From: Oryzomonas sagensis
GTDB taxonomy: Bacteria > Desulfobacterota > Desulfuromonadia > Geobacterales > Pseudopelobacteraceae
Length of the DNA: 64,000 nucleotides
Assembly: GCF_008802355.1 (NCBI RefSeq)
Contig: NZ_VZRA01000002.1
Coordinates: 127,709 to 191,708, forward strand
Direction: 5' to 3'
Every line of letters starts with the position of its first letter. Position 1 is the first letter of the stretch. Under the pieces are notes generated by a model that saw only the letters and a list, made by a program, of their open reading frames with translations, was not told the DNA's origin and searched no databases. The position numbers and the translations under genes were made by a program. This document shows positions 62,821 to 64,000 of this stretch, piece by piece.

Positions 62821-63780
62821 CTATGCCTGGTTGATCGCCGACAACCGCCACGGGTTGGCGCCCACCGCCCGGGTGAAGGTCCAGAATTCCTCGAATTTGA
62901 CCGGCTCCGCCGTGCTGCCGGACACCACCGCGCCGGTCGTCTCGTCGGTGGTATAGTCGAGCAGGTTCGCATAGATCGAAGCGGTGATATAGTCCTGTCC
63001 CGCCTCCTGCCACGCCTCGGCGATCCGCACCTCCCTGACGGCGATATTCTCCAGCCGGTTGATCTGCTTGTCCCGCAGCAACCGGTCCAGGTCCGTCTGG
63101 AAGATCCCCCGCATCTCGTCGGTCAGAAGCCCCGCCACCGGCGACAGACCGCGATTCATCCACGCCCCCTGGATCTTGAAGAAGGTATCCATGGCCGCAT
63201 CGGTGAAGCGGTTCTCGTCGAACGAGGGGTCCATCCGGCGGATATGGGACAGACCGGCCCCCACATCGTCCGTTGCCGGCTGAGTGCCCAGCTGCGCAGT
63301 GGGCAGGGGGATCACCGTTCCGCCCCCATACCCCCCCTGCCCGGAGAAGGTGGCCGCGCTATCGGCCCGCTTTTTTTTTATAGAGCGGTAGATGAGATAG
63401 CCGACCCCCGCCAGGAGGGCGATCTGCACTAGGCCCATGCCTCCGCCGCCCATGCCGCCGACCCCCGATCCCGCCCCGGCAAAGCTGCTGAACAACATGC
63501 TGCCCAGCATGCCCCCGGCGAGGCCGCCGGCCATGCTCCGCAGGAACCCGCCCCCCTGGGGTTGCTGGAAGGCGCCGGGCGCGGGCGCGGCCTGCTGCCG
63601 CGACGGGCCGCCGTAGCTGGACGAGGGGGAGGGGCTGGCGGAACGGGAATAGCTGCGCGAACCGCCGCCGAAAGAGCGGCCGCCGCCGGCCCGGGCGTCG
63701 GCGTTGAATTCGAATGCGGTGATGCTCAGGAACAGTATGGCCGCCATAATGGCGCCCGCCTTGACAAGATGTTTCTTCAT
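62821..63780 (-). CDS. Tim44-domain membrane protein
   Basis: A 319-residue protein. An N-terminal signal-like helix (AGAIMAAILFLSITAFEF), a Gly/Ser/Pro-rich region (about residues 28-90), a glycine-rich second hydrophobic stretch (GGLAGGMLGSMLFSSFAG and MGLVQIALLAGVGYLIYRSIKKKR, about 80-140) and a C-terminal Tim44-like domain (about 180-319: FTDAAMDTFFKIQGAWMNRGL, LTDEMRGIFQTDLDRLLRDKQINRLENIAVREV, EEFWTFTRA). AAGGAGAGCAGA precedes ATG 63780. The family is implicated in membrane-protein handling but unproven in bacteria. Confidence 0.88.
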   Translation of the reverse strand: MKKHLVKAGAIMAAILFLSITAFEFNADARAGGGRSFGGGSRSYSRSASPSPSSSYGGPSRQQAAPAPGAFQQPQGGGFLRSMAGGLAGGMLGSMLFSSFAGAGSGVGGMGGGGMGLVQIALLAGVGYLIYRSIKKKRADSAATFSGQGGYGGGTVIPLPTAQLGTQPATDDVGAGLSHIRRMDPSFDENRFTDAAMDTFFKIQGAWMNRGLSPVAGLLTDEMRGIFQTDLDRLLRDKQINRLENIAVREVRIAEAWQEAGQDYITASIYANLLDYTTDETTGAVVSGSTAEPVKFEEFWTFTRAVGANPWRLSAINQA

Positions 63781-63814
63781 TCTGCTCTCCTTATCTGGGT
63801 TGCTGTTTCCGTGG

Positions 63815-64000
63815 TCAATCCAGGCACAGTTTGCGCCGGTTCTGGCTCCACAGGGCAATCGCCTCTCTCATGATCTCGGAAATGTTCTTGGACGTGGACT
63901 TTGTCAGCTTTTCCAGCGCCCTCTTCTCGTCGTCGTTGATGCGCAGTGAAATGATATTCTGCAGTTGCTCGGTCTTCTCCTTTTTCTTTTTCAGACTCCT
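63815..64000 (-). CDS. Ribbon-helix-helix protein, 5' end beyond the window
   Basis: The window edge cuts this minus-strand gene. The 61 visible codons read ...LQNIISLRINDDEKRALEKL, then TKSTSKNISEIMREAIALW, ending RRKLCLD. A beta strand followed by two helices with SxSEIMREAI is the CopG/Arc-type RHH DNA-binding motif. It may be a small regulator or an antitoxin. The start codon is not in the window, and it ends 35 bp before the Tim44-domain gene. Confidence 0.75.
   Translation of the reverse strand, partial: RSLKKKKEKTEQLQNIISLRINDDEKRALEKLTKSTSKNISEIMREAIALWSQNRRKLCLD

Overview
The window is GC-rich, densely coded chromosomal DNA from a Geobacter-like bacterium (Desulfuromonadota, Geobacterales). 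The strongest taxonomic cues are a PpcA-type triheme periplasmic cytochrome c7 followed by ResB/CcsA (system II cytochrome c maturation), a selenocysteine-containing SelD, a DUF2844/DUF3443 pair, many one- and two-component signalling proteins, and several families of dispersed intergenic repeats of the kind that litter Geobacter genomes. No prophage, insertion sequence or CRISPR array was seen. The species assignment is inference.

Layout. 0-9.4 kb: a fused thiED gene under a TPP riboswitch with terminator, alanine racemase, selD with an in-frame UGA and a SECIS-like hairpin, a RACo-like ASKHA ATPase translationally coupled to selD, then purH, purD and purE separated by repeats. 9.4-12.3 kb: cytochrome c7 and the resB-ccsA pair. 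12.3-15.5 kb: three glycosyltransferases. 15.5-19 kb: tRNA-Gly(GCC), a 43-residue membrane miniprotein, a pyridoxamine-phosphate-oxidase-fold protein divergent from a MocR/PdxR-type regulator, and a CRP-family regulator. 19-22.2 kb: a four-repeat protein and the DUF2844/DUF3443 secreted pair. 22.2-30.9 kb: an envelope-stress and efflux block made of BaeR, BaeS, a small exported protein, a Spy/CpxP-like chaperone, a PDZ protein and a MacA-MacB-TolC-type tripartite pump. 31-37.8 kb: a hybrid sensor kinase, a membrane-anchored unknown, DUF1015, a SPOR-NlpC/P60 endopeptidase and a FlaG-like protein. 37.8-46.3 kb (minus strand): a translation/envelope cluster that reads pgpH-like HD hydrolase, ybeY, a dgkA-PAP2 fusion, corC, lnt, prfB, driven from a near-consensus sigma-70 promoter upstream of pgpH; upstream of that lie DUF503 (YlxP-like), a zinc-ribbon membrane protein and a lipoprotein. 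46.3-52.3 kb: an AT-rich control region with paired palindromes and a sigma-54 promoter ahead of a chemoreceptor, then cobalamin-dependent methionine synthase. 52.3-64 kb (mostly minus strand): an outer-membrane barrel, a six-repeat Ig-like lipoprotein, HDOD-GGDEF, ArsS-like radical SAM with a small Cys-rich partner, small exported proteins, bacteriohemerythrin, a degenerate-GGDEF/EAL protein (plus strand), a 63-residue protein, a Tim44-domain protein and a truncated ribbon-helix-helix protein.

Recoding and non-standard decoding are unusually frequent: Sec-UGA in selD, the +1 programmed frameshift in prfB, a dgkA-PAP2 gene with no canonical start codon, a 101-bp out-of-frame overlap between pgpH and ybeY, and several TTG/GTG starts. 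At least five repeat families occupy most of the longer intergenic gaps. All family names are from reading the sequence; no database search was run.
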